Source: Sulfurospirillum_A sp029027265 (GTDB lineage Bacteria > Campylobacterota > Campylobacteria > Campylobacterales > Sulfurospirillaceae). From it: DNA of 64,000 nucleotides. The DNA lies in assembly GCA_029027265.1 (NCBI GenBank), contig CP093061.1, positions 2,542,001 through 2,606,000 on the forward strand. Reading direction: 5' to 3'. How positions within the stretch are numbered: position 1 is the first letter of the stretch; every line of letters begins with the position of its first letter. The notes under the pieces were generated by a model. The model was not told the origin of the DNA. It worked only from the letters and a program-made list of their open reading frames with translations, and did not search any database. Of this stretch, positions 18,838 through 26,181 are shown piece after piece. Both the position numbers and the translations under genes were made by a program.

Positions 18838-20169
18838 TTAAACCTTTAAAATCATACTAACAAAAAAAGATATAAACATAAAAGAAAAACCAATATAAGA
18901 AAACGTATACATATATTCTCTCGATTTACCTAAAGAAATGCAAGGATCAATAATGATATTTTTAGAAAGATTATCTGTAATATCAAATATGAAACTTTTA
19001 GGACAAGTAGAAACTGTTTTAGATTTTAAAACACTTGATAAACCTTTTCCTTTTATTAAACCAACTGCACTATTAACTTGTCCTTTTACATTATCATATT
19101 GACTTTTCACATTTGAATAGGTTTTTGTTAAATAAGATGAAGCTTTAGTAACATCTGGATTATCATCAGAACCTTTAATTAATTTATCTAATTTTTCTTC
19201 AACACCACTCATATTAGTAGTGGAATCAATTCCATTTATTGCTTTTACAATATCACTTGCATTTTTATTAGCGTTATCCGTTACTTTTTTAGTTTCTAAT
19301 GGATAACGAGAAGTAGAACCACCACCATCTCCACCACCTTTATTAAAATTTGCTAAATTTTGGTTTATAGTACGTAAAATACTTGTTTGTGTTTTTAATT
19401 CAGGTAATAGATTTCCATTACCAGAACCATTTGGGTTATTTGGATTACTAGGGTTAGAATTATTGGTATCAGGATTGTTTGGATTAATATTTCCATTGCC
19501 AGAACCATTTGGGTTAGAATTGTTATTATCTGGATTCTTTGGATTATTAGGTTTAACAGGAAAATAAGGGGCATCTGGAGAAACACACTTACCATAAAAA
19601 TTAAAAACTAAACCATTTGTACAAGGCTCAGGAGGTGGGTCAGAAGTTGGCTCACAAGTATAATAAGGTCTATACTCTTTGTCTATAGTTATATAAGACT
19701 TTGAGTTTTTAGGACAAGCACATTCTGGCATATTGACTAATCTTGTACTTAGAGGGCAAGGAGGATAACATTTACCATTAATTTTAATTTCACCATTTTT
19801 ACAATCAGGTTCAGGAGGTGTACAAGAGATACCAACTGCAGAGACATTATAAACACGATAATTAAGTTCTCTTCTAGTCATACCAGGAACAGCAGATTTG
19901 GAAGAAACGAAAGAAGCATAGTGCATTGAAGCACGTAAACCAACACCTCTAAAAGAAGAAGAGTGCATCCATGAATAAAATTTTTTAGGTAAAAGATGTC
20001 CCTCAAATAGATTAACCTCTTCTGTAATAATAGAACCAAGGGAGACAGCATAACAATATTCTTTACCAGCAACGATATGAGAGACAACACCTGAAGACTT
20101 AATAGTCATGATTTGTTCAGAAAAAGCAAAAGAAGATAAAAGGATTAGGAGTATTAGTGTTTTTTTCAT
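18838..20169 (-). CDS. pIII-like receptor-binding protein, copy 1
   Basis: The 443-residue protein has a signal peptide (MKKTLILLILLSSFAFS), a Cys-rich N-terminal domain with many CxPP/CxC pairs (to about residue 205), and an Asn/Pro/Gly/Ser linker with the unit NPNGSGNGN twice (about 215-255). A poly-Gly stretch, a helical region and a C-terminal membrane anchor at about 420-443 follow. This is the pIII plan: N-domains bind pilus and co-receptor, glycine-rich linkers give flexibility, and the C-domain anchors and releases the virion. The receptor is unknown. Confidence 0.85.
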   Translation of the reverse strand: MKKTLILLILLSSFAFSEQIMTIKSSGVVSHIVAGKEYCYAVSLGSIITEEVNLFEGHLLPKKFYSWMHSSSFRGVGLRASMHYASFVSSKSAVPGMTRRELNYRVYNVSAVGISCTPPEPDCKNGEIKINGKCYPPCPLSTRLVNMPECACPKNSKSYITIDKEYRPYYTCEPTSDPPPEPCTNGLVFNFYGKCVSPDAPYFPVKPNNPKNPDNNNSNPNGSGNGNINPNNPDTNNSNPSNPNNPNGSGNGNLLPELKTQTSILRTINQNLANFNKGGGDGGGSTSRYPLETKKVTDNANKNASDIVKAINGIDSTTNMSGVEEKLDKLIKGSDDNPDVTKASSYLTKTYSNVKSQYDNVKGQVNSAVGLIKGKGLSSVLKSKTVSTCPKSFIFDITDNLSKNIIIDPCISLGKSREYMYTFSYIGFSFMFISFFVSMILKV

Positions 20170-20173
20170 TATG

Positions 20174-20302
20174 TTATCTAAAATGTTTAAATACTGAAAA
20201 TACTAAAAGCATTGGTACTGATAGTATTGTTACCCAAATCGGCATTGAGAAGAAATAATTAAAAGATGCATTTGTAGTTATTTCAAAAATAGTAAATCCC
20301 AT
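20174..20302 (-). CDS. 42-residue one-helix phage protein, copy 1
   Basis: A small frame starting MGFTIFEITT with a membrane segment (FFSMPIWVTILSVPMLLVFSVF) and a basic end (KHFR). An AAGGGAT site lies just before the ATG. It ends 5 bases before the pIII-like start. Size and topology resemble pVII/pIX minor coat proteins. The family is not recognised. Confidence 0.65.
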   Translation of the reverse strand: MGFTIFEITTNASFNYFFSMPIWVTILSVPMLLVFSVFKHFR

Positions 20303-20311
20303 TTTTATCCC

Positions 20312-20425
20312 TTATGGTTTAAGAACTATGAATACGATAGAAGAAAGCATTGATGAACAAATAAGACCAGTAAGAGCCATTAAATAGTTATAATCTTCTA
20401 ACGTTAGATTTAATTCACTAGGCAT
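20312..20425 (-). CDS. 37-residue one-helix phage protein, copy 1
   Basis: A small frame MPSELNLTLEDYNYLMALTG with an acidic N terminus, one hydrophobic helix and a short end (LKP). Its ATG overlaps the stop of the preceding 46-residue gene (ATGCCTAG), suggesting translational coupling. It could be a minor coat or assembly protein. Confidence 0.65.
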   Translation of the reverse strand: MPSELNLTLEDYNYLMALTGLICSSMLSSIVFIVLKP

Positions 20426-20558
20426 CTTCTATACCTTTTTTAAATTTAGAAATAGCAATATTTACACTTGTTACAGAAAACAAAGAAATTGCAATAATTC
20501 CGTAAAAACTATAAATAAAAATAGTGATGTCTAAAAAAGGAAGAGTTAAAGTATTCAT
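20418..20558 (-). CDS. 46-residue one-helix phage protein, copy 1
   Basis: A small frame starting MNTLTLPFLDITIFIYSF with one long hydrophobic helix and a Lys-rich C terminus (SKFKKGIEDA). It is the first gene after the coat-protein terminator and overlaps the next gene by 8 bases. The order acidic N terminus, helix, basic C terminus fits virion coat proteins. Confidence 0.65.
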   Translation of the reverse strand: MNTLTLPFLDITIFIYSFYGIIAISLFSVTSVNIAISKFKKGIEDA

Positions 20559-20584
20559 TTTTAACCTTTAATGAAATTTTAAAA

Positions 20585-20628
20585 GTGCTGTCTAATTGCT
20601 TTTTTGCGAATGCTAAGCTAGACAGCAC
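20585..20628 (-). terminator. Hairpin after the major coat gene, copy 1
   Basis: Perfect 10-bp arms GTGCTGTCTA and TAGACAGCAC enclose a 24-base loop. On the minus strand TTTTAAAATTT follows. It lies just downstream of the major coat gene, where M13 also has a strong terminator separating abundant gene VIII mRNA from gene III. Confidence 0.75.
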
Positions 20629-20638
20629 GAATTAGAAA

Positions 20639-20914
20639 TTAACCAACTTTTTTGAATTGGTGAATAGCCAAACCAATAGCGGCAACTACTGCGATTGCGG
20701 TAACAACGATTGCTACAGCTGAGTAAAATGGTCCCAAATCAAATATTCCTGAGAATTTTTGTGTACCCTCATCAAAAGTAACTGCAGCTTTTGAAGCAGT
20801 AGCACTTAATACAGCACCTGAACCAACTACAAGTGTTTTTATACTTCTAGAAGTATTTTGAATTACTTCAACGCATTTAGACCCAAACTTTTTTAGTTCA
20901 TTCATGATTTTCAT
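20639..20914 (-). CDS. Major coat protein (pVIII-like), copy 1
   Basis: The 91-residue precursor has a long leader ending SATASKA (residue about 43), predicting a mature protein of about 48 residues. The mature part has an acidic N terminus (FDEGTQ), a membrane helix (AVAIVVTAIAVVAAIGLAI, about 66-84) and a basic C terminus (HQFKKVG) that would line the ssDNA. This is the pVIII design. AGGAG lies 8 bases before the ATG. Higher GC than its neighbours and the terminator that follows fit high expression. Confidence 0.88.
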   Translation of the reverse strand: MKIMNELKKFGSKCVEVIQNTSRSIKTLVVGSGAVLSATASKAAVTFDEGTQKFSGIFDLGPFYSAVAIVVTAIAVVAAIGLAIHQFKKVG

Positions 20915-20960
20915 GATATAAACTCCTTTTTATGTAGTAGACTAAACCTAGTCTCTATCA

Positions 20961-20984
20961 AAGGCACTTAGTTAAAAATGCCTT
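20961..20984 (-). other. Hairpin upstream of the major coat gene, copy 1
   Basis: AAGGCA and TGCCTT pair across a 12-base loop between the 35-residue gene and the major coat gene. It may be a processing or attenuation signal that lets coat mRNA accumulate. Confidence 0.4.
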
Positions 20985-20993
20985 TTGTAGAAA

Positions 20994-21101
20994 TTAGAAT
21001 TTAATTTCTTTAAAATCAAATATAAAACTAAACTCTGATTGCATTAAAAACAAAATGACAGCCAAAAAAATTATAATAAAGAAATATTGTAAATCATCCA
21101 T
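20994..21101 (-). CDS. 35-residue membrane phage protein, copy 1
   Basis: A small frame starting MDDLQYFFIIIFLAVILFLM with one hydrophobic helix and an acidic/basic tail. A strong GGAGG site lies 7 bases upstream. It sits between the ssDNA-binding and major coat genes, where filamentous phages place pVII and pIX, so a minor coat role is likely. Confidence 0.7.
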   Translation of the reverse strand: MDDLQYFFIIIFLAVILFLMQSEFSFIFDFKEIKF

Positions 21102-21165
21102 TTATAACCTCCAATTTAAAATTACTCAATAGAACCTTACATATGTAAAATTCTATGAATAATCT

Positions 21166-21480
21166 TTATTTTTTTACCTCTAAAGGGTTTTTGTCGAATA
21201 CAGTAAATTTTAAATTATCATCAGGAAAAAGATAACTACCTTTAGGTGTTGATATGAAAGCGTAAGGGATTGCAATAAATTTACCTTTTATTGCTTGTAA
21301 ACTTCCTAGTAAATCAATTGAGAACTGAACATCTTCAGTTGCTTTAATTAAATAACCCTCATTGTTTTGAGTTTCTAGTGTTGCAGTAACAGTTGCGTAC
21401 TTTGTTATTTGACCAGTGTCCTTATTCTTGCGTGATGTTGGACGAACCTCGTCTACTTGACCCATAAAAAATGTTGTCAT
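21166..21480 (-). CDS. Probable ssDNA-binding protein (pV-like), copy 1
   Basis: The 104-residue protein is first in the leftward operon, preceded by AAGGA. It is predicted to be a small beta-rich soluble protein (FFMGQVDEVRPTSRKNKDTG, then alternating hydrophobic strands). Size and position match gene V-type proteins that coat new plus strands and switch the phage from replication to packaging. Sequence similarity is not obvious to me, so the call rests on position and composition. Confidence 0.6.
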   Translation of the reverse strand: MTTFFMGQVDEVRPTSRKNKDTGQITKYATVTATLETQNNEGYLIKATEDVQFSIDLLGSLQAIKGKFIAIPYAFISTPKGSYLFPDDNLKFTVFDKNPLEVKK

Positions 21481-21507
21481 GATATATTCCTTCCTCCAAA
21501 AAGATTT

Positions 21508-21538
21508 AAAGGCTCAACGTTGGAGGCGGAGAGCCTTT
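21508..21538 (-). other. Hairpin ahead of the leftward phage operon, copy 1
   Basis: AAAGGCTC (21508-21515) pairs with GAGCCTTT (21531-21538) across 15 bases, directly before the ssDNA-binding gene start. It would lie in the 5' leader of that mRNA and could be a translational control site or an early terminator. Confidence 0.5.
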
Positions 21539-21653
21539 TACTTAGCTTTTCAGTCGTTCTAAGTAATTGGACTTGTTTTTTAACAATTTTGTTATAATAA
21601 GAACAAATCTTGGAGAGTTTTTATAAATTAATAAAAATCCCGAAACAAAAGAA

Positions 21654-21738
21654 GCAATAGTTGCAACTTTTATATATAATTATTGCAAAATATAGATTAA
21701 TACAATCTTAAATTTGGTAAGTTATATGCAATAATTGC
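21654..21738. promoter_or_regulatory. Candidate operator cluster GCAAT-A-ATTGC, copy 1
   Basis: Three related dyads lie between the divergent ssDNA-binding and HTH genes: GCAATAGTTGC at 21654, ATAATTATTGC at 21676 and the perfect palindrome GCAATAATTGC at 21728. They are well placed for control of both promoters by the adjacent HTH protein. Binding is inferred. Confidence 0.6.
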
Positions 21739-21764
21739 ATTATTTTTTAAATAAAAGGCAAATA

Positions 21765-21962
21765 ATGACAAGAATAGACCTTGCTATAGAATTAAAAATA
21801 AGTTTAAGAACATTATCTAATTGGGAAAAGGAAAAACCTAAACTTGTGAAATTAATTAATTTAGGGCTTCAAATAGAAAATCAAATCAAAGAAACTAAAA
21901 AACATTTAATTAAATTAACAGATTTAGAAAAAGAAGCAGAAAACGGAAAATTTATAATTTAA
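21765..21962 (+). CDS. Small HTH regulator, copy 1
   Basis: I start at the ATG at 21765 (65 residues), preceded by AAAGG, rather than an in-frame ATG at 21735 that lies inside the operator region. The N-terminal half is a compact helix-turn-helix (IDLAIELKISLRTLSNWEKE), and the rest is a charged helix that may dimerise. It is transcribed away from the structural operon and is a candidate repressor or lysogeny-type switch. The family is not recognised precisely. Confidence 0.65.
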   Translation: MTRIDLAIELKISLRTLSNWEKEKPKLVKLINLGLQIENQIKETKKHLIKLTDLEKEAENGKFII

Positions 21963-21990
21963 AAAATAAATAAAGCTAGGAGATTATTAA

Positions 21991-22041
21991 ATGAATAATG
22001 AAATAATAAAACTACTGGAGGTTTTAAATAGCAAAATGTAA
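21991..22041 (+). CDS. 16-residue leader frame, copy 1
   Basis: A short frame, MNNEIIKLLEVLNSKM, follows CTAGGAG with good spacing. It contains the GGAGG site of the next gene and runs past that gene's proposed start. This is the layout expected for a translationally coupling leader. Expression is untested. Confidence 0.4.
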   Translation: MNNEIIKLLEVLNSKM

Positions 22042-22396
22042 AAATTGTGGACAAACGTACTTTTCTAGAGAGTGTCATTGTTATGGAAAAAAAGATAATG
22101 AAAATATACAAGTAAATAAAAAAACATTACTTATAGTAATAGCAATAGCAGTAACTATTATTGCATTTATAATGATAAAAAAAGAATATGAAGAATATCA
22201 AGCAGTACAAACAGTAAAAAAAATGTTTTATGGAACTACTGATAATGATAAAATAGAAAAAATAAATAACGAAATGATAAATCAAACAAATGACATAATG
22301 AAACAAACAAATGAAATGTTCAAAAATATGAATGAAACAACAAATCAAATGATGAAAAGAAATAACCAATTAATAGAAAATATGAATAAAAAGTAA
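22028..22396 (+). CDS. Zn-ribbon, one-helix, coiled-coil phage protein with apparent AUA start, copy 1
   Basis: The frame containing the ATG at 22172 is open further upstream and encodes a convincing N-terminal zinc ribbon (AKCKNCGQTYFSRECHCYG), then a membrane helix (LLIVIAIAVTIIAFIMI). A repetitive Asn/Met/Glu-rich coiled coil follows. A UAA blocks the frame just before 22028, where the codon is ATA, 6 bases after a perfect GGAGG. So translation seems to begin at AUA, giving 122 residues. If only the ATG at 22172 were used, 74 residues without the ribbon would result. Function is unknown; the downstream hairpin 22544-22590 ends the transcript. Confidence 0.55.
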   Translation: MAKCKNCGQTYFSRECHCYGKKDNENIQVNKKTLLIVIAIAVTIIAFIMIKKEYEEYQAVQTVKKMFYGTTDNDKIEKINNEMINQTNDIMKQTNEMFKNMNETTNQMMKRNNQLIENMNKK

Positions 22397-22543
22397 AAGT
22401 ATAATGAAATAAATTTCAAAAGTATTTTAAAGTATTTTAAGCTATATTTAATCGAATAATACTAACTAACTTTTTTGAACACCGTTTGTTGCCCTTGTAT
22501 ACTTTATAGTGACTGACACAACCTTTTTATATATAGCCAAGAG

Positions 22544-22590
22544 CAAACAAATATTTCGCTCGTACCTCACGAAACATTTGTTTGTTTTTT
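22544..22590 (+). terminator. Intrinsic terminator of the rightward phage transcript, copy 1
   Basis: Left arm 22544-22558 pairs with right arm 22570-22584 at 14 of 15 positions, with an 11-base loop. Six T follow (22585-22590). It stops transcription from the HTH/Zn-ribbon side. In ssDNA it would also be a strong hairpin. Confidence 0.75.
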
Positions 22591-23349
22591 AGTCGCTACG
22601 CTTCAATGAGAACAGTAAATCAACTTTTTTTAGTATTTTTAAAATTATGAGTTTTTAAAGACTTTTTTTTAAGTCGGAGCTTACCCTAAAGGGTCAGGCT
22701 TGGATTTTGTTCCAAAACGAGTACACGGTACTCACACAAGTGTCCTAATCCTTAAGCCAAAAGAGAAGAGCTTTCTTTTTTTTCCTCCAAAAAAAATAAA
22801 CAAAAAAAATAGCCCCCAAAGTTTGGGGAAGAGCAAGAAAAGAAAAAACCAAAATATAGAGCAAGCTACAGAACAAGTTGCAGAACAAAAAAAAGAATTG
22901 AGAAAACAAGTTTTTTCTATTTAATTACAATTTTATAAAATAAAATTTAATACAAAAAGAGCAAGAGAAAAAGAAGCTATTTAGGGCGAAGTATTAAACA
23001 TATTAGTTATATATAGAGTAGTTTTTGTTTCAGCCCTCCTTTATTGATAGAGGTTGATTACATTTAAGTAAGAGTAAACTCTTTTTACTTCACGGGATAA
23101 CTATAATGAGTACATTATATCCCTTATACCTGCGGTGCTAAGATAAATAAAAACAAACAAAAATAGGTAGGTAAATTTAATAGCATAATTGATATTTTTT
23201 AATAGTTTGCTTAAACGATATTTTATAAAAAATATATTAAATTAATAAATTAATATTTATTTTTTAATAGGGTCAGCAGTTTTAAGCAGTACATATATGT
23301 AAGTAAATAGGTCTTAAGCAAAAATAAAAAGTGGTTTATAACACACATA
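22591..23349. other. Hairpin-rich intergenic region, probable phage origin/packaging zone, copy 1
   Basis: I see no convincing gene here. Structure includes GACTT-T6-AAGTC at 22660-22675, ACCC-TAAA-GGGT at 22683-22694, AAGTAAGAGT/ACTCTTTTTACTT at 23066-23090 and a dyad from GGGATA (23094) to TATCCC (23123). Filamentous phages keep plus- and minus-strand origins and the packaging signal as adjacent hairpins in their intergenic region, so this is the best candidate. Which hairpin does what is unknown. Confidence 0.5.
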
Positions 23350-23364
23350 CTTCAAACCCGATGT
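23350..23364 (+). other. Phage-phage att junction between the two prophages
   Basis: The core CTTCAAACCCGATGT is flanked on the left by the phage end (ACACACATA) and on the right by the phage selC 3' half. This is the arrangement expected of attP in the circular phage. The following 63 bases repeat the 3' half of tRNA-Sec without a 5' half. Confidence 0.85.
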
Positions 23365-23574
23365 CTGAGCGGTTGACCGTTTAGAGGTAGGTTCGATTCC
23401 TACACCCTCTCGCCACTTTTTCAAAATTGATCAAACCAATTTAAAAAATGTTGTTTATATAAAAGGATCTTAAATTCAAGCAGATTTTTTTATAACAAGA
23501 TTTTTGATAATTACAAAATATAACCTTACAAATATAATTGTCATACCACTGATCAAAAAAAGTTAATTGATACA

Positions 23575-24459
23575 TTATGATCTTACACTTTCAAATACTT
23601 TTCTAATTACCTCTTTTGAGATTTCAGGTTTAATAGTAATATATTTTTGAGTTATCTCTATATTTGTATGTCCTAATGCATAAGAAACATGCTCTATAGG
23701 TAAAGATAAATAATTTATAGAATAAGTACCCAATAAGTGTCTTATGTCGTGTAGCCTAATGTATGGCAAGTTATTTTGTTTGAGTAATCTATTCCAAGCA
23801 CCTCGTAAGCATTTATAGCGTGTTTTAGTTTTTGGATTAGTAAAGACGTAACCAGTTGGATACTTAACTCTTTGTTTGATACATGAAGTTAAATATATTT
23901 CATGTAATCTACTGTATAGCTCATCTGTCATCATGTATTGCATATTCTTTTTTACTTTATTTATTTTTGCAGGTATATAATAAATCTTTTGTTGTAGGTC
24001 TACCATTTCCCAAGTAAGATTAAGAACTTCACTACGTCTACGACCATGCAATAAAAAGAAAATTATATTGCTATATACAGGTTCATCATAAGTCATAATT
24101 GAGGTAATGAAATCTTTTTGAACTTCTAAAGAGAAATTAAAGTATCTTGTATTATCAAACTTTGGGAGTTCTATATCAAGAGTTGGATTATCTGTTATAA
24201 GTCCTAATCTTTTAGCTAATCTAAAATGATTTTTAAGAACTGTAAGAATATTTTTAACTGTTTTTATTTTGTAATCTTGTTTTACTAAGTTATTAGTCCA
24301 AGATTGCACATCAAGATATTTTATATTAGGTATTTTTTTTAGTCCTAAACTATCTTTGATGTGTTTCTTATAATAGCCTTGATTTGTTTTAAAAGTTATT
24401 TCTGAGTGTATAATTTCTACGCTTTTGAAATATAGGGTTGATAGGTTATTTAGTATCAT
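23575..24459 (-). CDS. int: Phage tyrosine integrase, copy 2
   Basis: 294 residues, identical to the integrase at 13587-14471, with R141, H237/R240, H264 and Y273 intact. It lies next to the internal att junction. Confidence 0.93.
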   Translation of the reverse strand: MILNNLSTLYFKSVEIIHSEITFKTNQGYYKKHIKDSLGLKKIPNIKYLDVQSWTNNLVKQDYKIKTVKNILTVLKNHFRLAKRLGLITDNPTLDIELPKFDNTRYFNFSLEVQKDFITSIMTYDEPVYSNIIFFLLHGRRRSEVLNLTWEMVDLQQKIYYIPAKINKVKKNMQYMMTDELYSRLHEIYLTSCIKQRVKYPTGYVFTNPKTKTRYKCLRGAWNRLLKQNNLPYIRLHDIRHLLGTYSINYLSLPIEHVSYALGHTNIEITQKYITIKPEISKEVIRKVFESVRS

Positions 24460-24461
24460 TG

Positions 24462-24719
24462 TTAATCTTTTTTGTCTTGAGTAGTTTTGGTACCATTATT
24501 CTTAGAGACTAGTTTAAAAAACTGTTCCTTTAATAAGCGTTTAGCTATATCAGTTGGAGTCATATTATCAAGACGTTTAGACATTGCGTTAAAAAATTTA
24601 TTAAACTCTCTACAATTTGAAGAACAATATTGTTTTGGTCTACCATTTAATTCATATCTATATAAAGATGGATTATTATAATTTTGTTTTATTGAATTGT
24701 TGCATACTATGCAGTTCAT
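24462..24719 (-). CDS. Small Cys-rich phage protein, copy 2
   Basis: 85 residues, identical to 14474-14731. CIVC and CSSNC probably bind one zinc. Function not recognised. Confidence 0.6.
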   Translation of the reverse strand: MNCIVCNNSIKQNYNNPSLYRYELNGRPKQYCSSNCREFNKFFNAMSKRLDNMTPTDIAKRLLKEQFFKLVSKNNGTKTTQDKKD

Positions 24720-24720
24720 T

Positions 24721-26181
24721 TTATACTCCTATATTTTTATCATCAAAATCAAAATAACTTTGAGGAAATTTTTCAATGACTTCATCTTCATTTTTAGTAA
24801 AAGAATAATCAAAATCTTCAGGCAAAACAATATCTGTTTTAGGTAATCCAAAATATTCTTTATCAATATTTGGAAGTGGTTGAGTTTTAGTATCTAAAAT
24901 ACCAACTTCATTAAATTTTGTCATTGTGTAATCCTCACTTGTTATATTTGTATTAAAACCATTTAAAGATTGAATTTTGCCATCAATCAGACCTCTTTTT
25001 ATGCATTCATTTTGGGTAATTCCGAAATGGATTAAGCTTTCTACCTCTTCGGTGTCTAAAGAGTTATAATAATTTGCTAATTCATAATCTTTCATGTATG
25101 CAGGAACTATTGGAAGTTCTATTAATTCATCTTCATATCTGTAATAATGATAATCTCTGTTATCTTTATGTATTTTTATTGGAACTTCTAATTTGTTGCG
25201 TTCAAGAGTTTTTGAGATTAATTTTCTTTTATCATAAGTAACATTATTAACTGATTTTTTTCTAGACCAAATAGAACCATATTCATTAAAGATTTCCATT
25301 GGCTTATTTGTTTCAGAACATAGTAAAATACTTATCTCTTTATCTTTATACATTACTGAGAGTTCATTAAGAGAATAACGACCACCAAGCACACGATAAA
25401 CATCTAGACTTATTAGTGTTCTACTTGTGTATATTCTGCAAATTCCATGAAGTATATACCACAGTGTTAAATCTGTAATTTTTTGATTGTCAGCTCTTAA
25501 ATCATCAAGTGTCTTTAAAATATATTTCATAAGATAAGCCACTGGATTTTTTACATCAGTTTCAATTTTACAAGCAGGTGCTGGATAAAGTTCTTTAACA
25601 TCATTTACAAACTTTGAAACATTACCATCAGGAATAAATATACTTATATGCAAATGAGGACAACCGTCCTTATGTGGTTCTGTTACTCTAAAATATACTC
25701 TGTAATCTTTTGAGATATCTCTATAAGAACGCAAATGCCTTATTTTCTCAAACATTTTAGTTAAAACTTTTACAGCTTGTTTTGGATAATGTTTTTCTCT
25801 ATTTTCCTCTGGATTATCAAACTTAATTTTTTTCTTTGTAATCGGGTGTTTACATATAAAAAGTATTTTTCTACCACCATACTTTTTATTAGTAACTTTT
25901 TTACCACTTTTTAAAGTTTTAAGTCTATGAAATTCAGTTGGTAAAGTAAGAGTACCAAATACATTTTTTAAATCTCTTACTTGAGCATAATTGAAAAGAG
26001 AATTTACTCTATTATTTATCTCAGCTATATATCTATTTGAATTAATAAAAGAATTTTTACAAAATTGAGAATAAGCAAAAGTCTTACCTCCTATTTCAAT
26101 AAAATTGTTATCCATAAACAAACGTACATTATCTACCTTATTTAATGCTAATTTTCTACTTTTTGAAGTAATACCAAACAT
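24721..26181 (-). CDS. Rolling-circle replication initiator (HUH), copy 2
   Basis: 486 residues, identical to 14733-16193, with the HLH metal site and AYLMKYILK motif. Having Rep and an origin in each copy is what makes the tandem array able to release phage DNA. Confidence 0.85.
   Translation of the reverse strand: MFGITSKSRKLALNKVDNVRLFMDNNFIEIGGKTFAYSQFCKNSFINSNRYIAEINNRVNSLFNYAQVRDLKNVFGTLTLPTEFHRLKTLKSGKKVTNKKYGGRKILFICKHPITKKKIKFDNPEENREKHYPKQAVKVLTKMFEKIRHLRSYRDISKDYRVYFRVTEPHKDGCPHLHISIFIPDGNVSKFVNDVKELYPAPACKIETDVKNPVAYLMKYILKTLDDLRADNQKITDLTLWYILHGICRIYTSRTLISLDVYRVLGGRYSLNELSVMYKDKEISILLCSETNKPMEIFNEYGSIWSRKKSVNNVTYDKRKLISKTLERNKLEVPIKIHKDNRDYHYYRYEDELIELPIVPAYMKDYELANYYNSLDTEEVESLIHFGITQNECIKRGLIDGKIQSLNGFNTNITSEDYTMTKFNEVGILDTKTQPLPNIDKEYFGLPKTDIVLPEDFDYSFTKNEDEVIEKFPQSYFDFDDKNIGV

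Larger units (their letters stand above)
13362..23349 (-). mobile_element. Inovirus (filamentous phage) prophage, copy 1
   Basis: This is a 9,988-bp filamentous phage genome. Most genes run leftward in the order ssDNA-binding protein, small membrane protein, major coat, three one-helix proteins, pIII-like, pVI-like, Zot/pI, secretin, Rep, small Zn protein, integrase. A rightward regulatory arm (HTH, Zn-ribbon protein) and a gene-poor hairpin-rich stretch complete it. It is followed head-to-tail by an identical copy. TACATGTA, common in host DNA here, was not found in it. Confidence 0.93.

Noticed and set aside
19395..19595. 66-codon frame inside the pIII-like gene (and copy at 29383)
   Set aside because: Shadow frame generated by the repetitive Asn/Gly linker codons.
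22127..22369. 80-codon minus-strand frame rich in Phe/Tyr/His/Cys
   Set aside because: It is the complement of the AT-rich coiled-coil gene; composition is an artefact of the other strand.
22700..22924. 74-codon plus-strand frame in the phage intergenic region (also at 32688-32912)
   Set aside because: TTG start without a ribosome site, Lys/Gln low complexity, overlapping hairpins; no evidence that it is translated.
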